This document shows, one piece after another, positions 6,185-6,478 of a stretch of DNA of 6,478 nt. A program made the translations under genes and the position numbers. How positions within the stretch are numbered: the first letter of the stretch is position 1; each line of letters opens with the position of its first letter. The notes under the pieces were generated by a model. It did not search any database. It was not told where the DNA came from and saw nothing but the letters and a program-made list of their open reading frames with translations. Source of the DNA: Candidatus Nanopelagicaceae bacterium (lineage in GTDB: Bacteria > Actinomycetota > Actinomycetes > Nanopelagicales > Nanopelagicaceae); contig CANLAY010000057.1 in NCBI GenBank assembly GCA_947488635.1, forward strand, positions 1-6,478, read 5' to 3'.

Positions 6185-6478
6185 GAGTTAGATTCCACAA
6201 CTGCATTATCTAACAATCGGACCCCATTTACCCAACCAGCGATGATGGCCCGCTTGTTTTGAGTGGTTGTGCTAGCTTTTTGAAAAGTTTTCTCGTCAAT
6301 AATTTCGGCATAATCTAATTTGAAGGCCAGTTCAGTTGCCAAAATTTCCTGCATTCGAGCTGGTTCTTTAAGAGCTTTAGAAACTATCAGCGCAGCTGCT
6401 CGATCTGATTCGGTTAACCGAACATTTCGTGAAGATAAAGCTAAGCCGTCAAACTCACGCACTGTAGGCACTGAGGCA
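6181..6478 (-). CDS. panC: Pantothenate synthetase (pantoate--beta-alanine ligase), C-terminal part (partial)
   Basis: Condenses pantoate and beta-alanine with ATP to give pantothenate. The last 98 residues or so are in the window; the gene continues past the right edge. The visible N-terminal stretch [19 protein letters not shown] is the hallmark PanC segment, with the KMSKS-like SSRN involved in ATP binding. The C-terminal domain follows, with LDYAEIID and [11 protein letters not shown], which match the family's LDY...VD and R-L-I/L-D-N endings. The GTG at 6469-6471 is an internal valine codon, not a start, because the family continues upstream of PTVRE. The stretch between the first helix (AALIVSKAL) and KLDYAE is short compared with typical PanC, a trimmed version of the C-terminal dimerisation domain. 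The stop overlaps the nadB start as ATGA. It is the most upstream visible gene of the run. Confidence 0.95.
   Translation of the reverse strand, partial: ASVPTVREFDGLALSSRNVRLTESDRAAALIVSKALKEPARMQEILATELAFKLDYAEIIDEKTFQKASTTTQNKRAIIAGWVNGVRLLDNAVVESNS

Noticed and set aside
6469..6471. GTG as a start codon for a short 96-residue gene
   Set aside because: The sequence after it is internal PanC ([15 protein letters not shown]), and the frame stays open to the window edge.
1..6478. Mobile elements, CRISPR arrays, phage genes, toxin-antitoxin pairs or an unknown defence-like system
   Set aside because: No direct-repeat array, transposase, integrase, tRNA-linked site or unassigned gene is present; every substantial coding stretch is a conserved housekeeping gene with intact frame.

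Overview
The window looks like part of a compact chromosome from a low-GC member of the Actinobacteria (Actinomycetota). The ClpC N-terminus, the lysyl-tRNA synthetase and the small ArgA-type acetyltransferase are all of the subfamilies I know from Mycobacterium and Streptomyces. The DNA, however, is only about mid-forties percent GC by eye. The gaps between genes are almost nil. That combination fits a streamlined aquatic lineage such as the freshwater acI group (Nanopelagicales). This placement is an inference and was not tested by any search.

All seven genes lie on the minus strand, so transcription runs from right to left. In that order they are: the 3' end of panC (entering from the right edge), nadB, nadC, coaX, lysS, argA, and the 5' third of clpC (leaving at the left edge). 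From panC to argA the genes overlap or nearly touch: panC/nadB by 4 bases (ATGA), nadB/nadC by 4 bases (ATGA), nadC/coaX with a 2-base gap, coaX/lysS with an 18-base gap, and lysS/argA by 1 base (TAATG). This looks like a single operon. The only real intergenic space is 153 bases at 812-964, between argA and clpC. It probably carries the clpC promoter, and I see no convincing terminator in it.

Functionally, PanC and CoaX are two steps of the route to coenzyme A: pantothenate synthesis, then its phosphorylation. NadB and NadC are the first and third steps of de novo NAD synthesis from aspartate; the middle enzyme, NadA, is not here. LysS charges tRNA-Lys, and ArgA makes N-acetylglutamate from glutamate and acetyl-CoA for arginine synthesis. 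ClpC is the Hsp100 unfoldase that feeds the ClpP protease. The operon therefore joins two nucleotide-cofactor pathways to translation, and it sits beside a proteostasis gene. This is a variant of the panC...coaX-lysS-...-clpC neighbourhood of other actinobacteria.

I found no mobile element, CRISPR array, RNA gene, frameshift or unknown gene, and nothing I would call a new biological system. The points worth checking are the absence of lsr2 between lysS and clpC, argA translationally coupled to lysS, lysS without a visible ribosome binding site, nadB-nadC without nadA, a Leu-to-Trp change in an otherwise conserved NadC motif, and a ClpC N-domain almost identical to the mycobacterial drug target.
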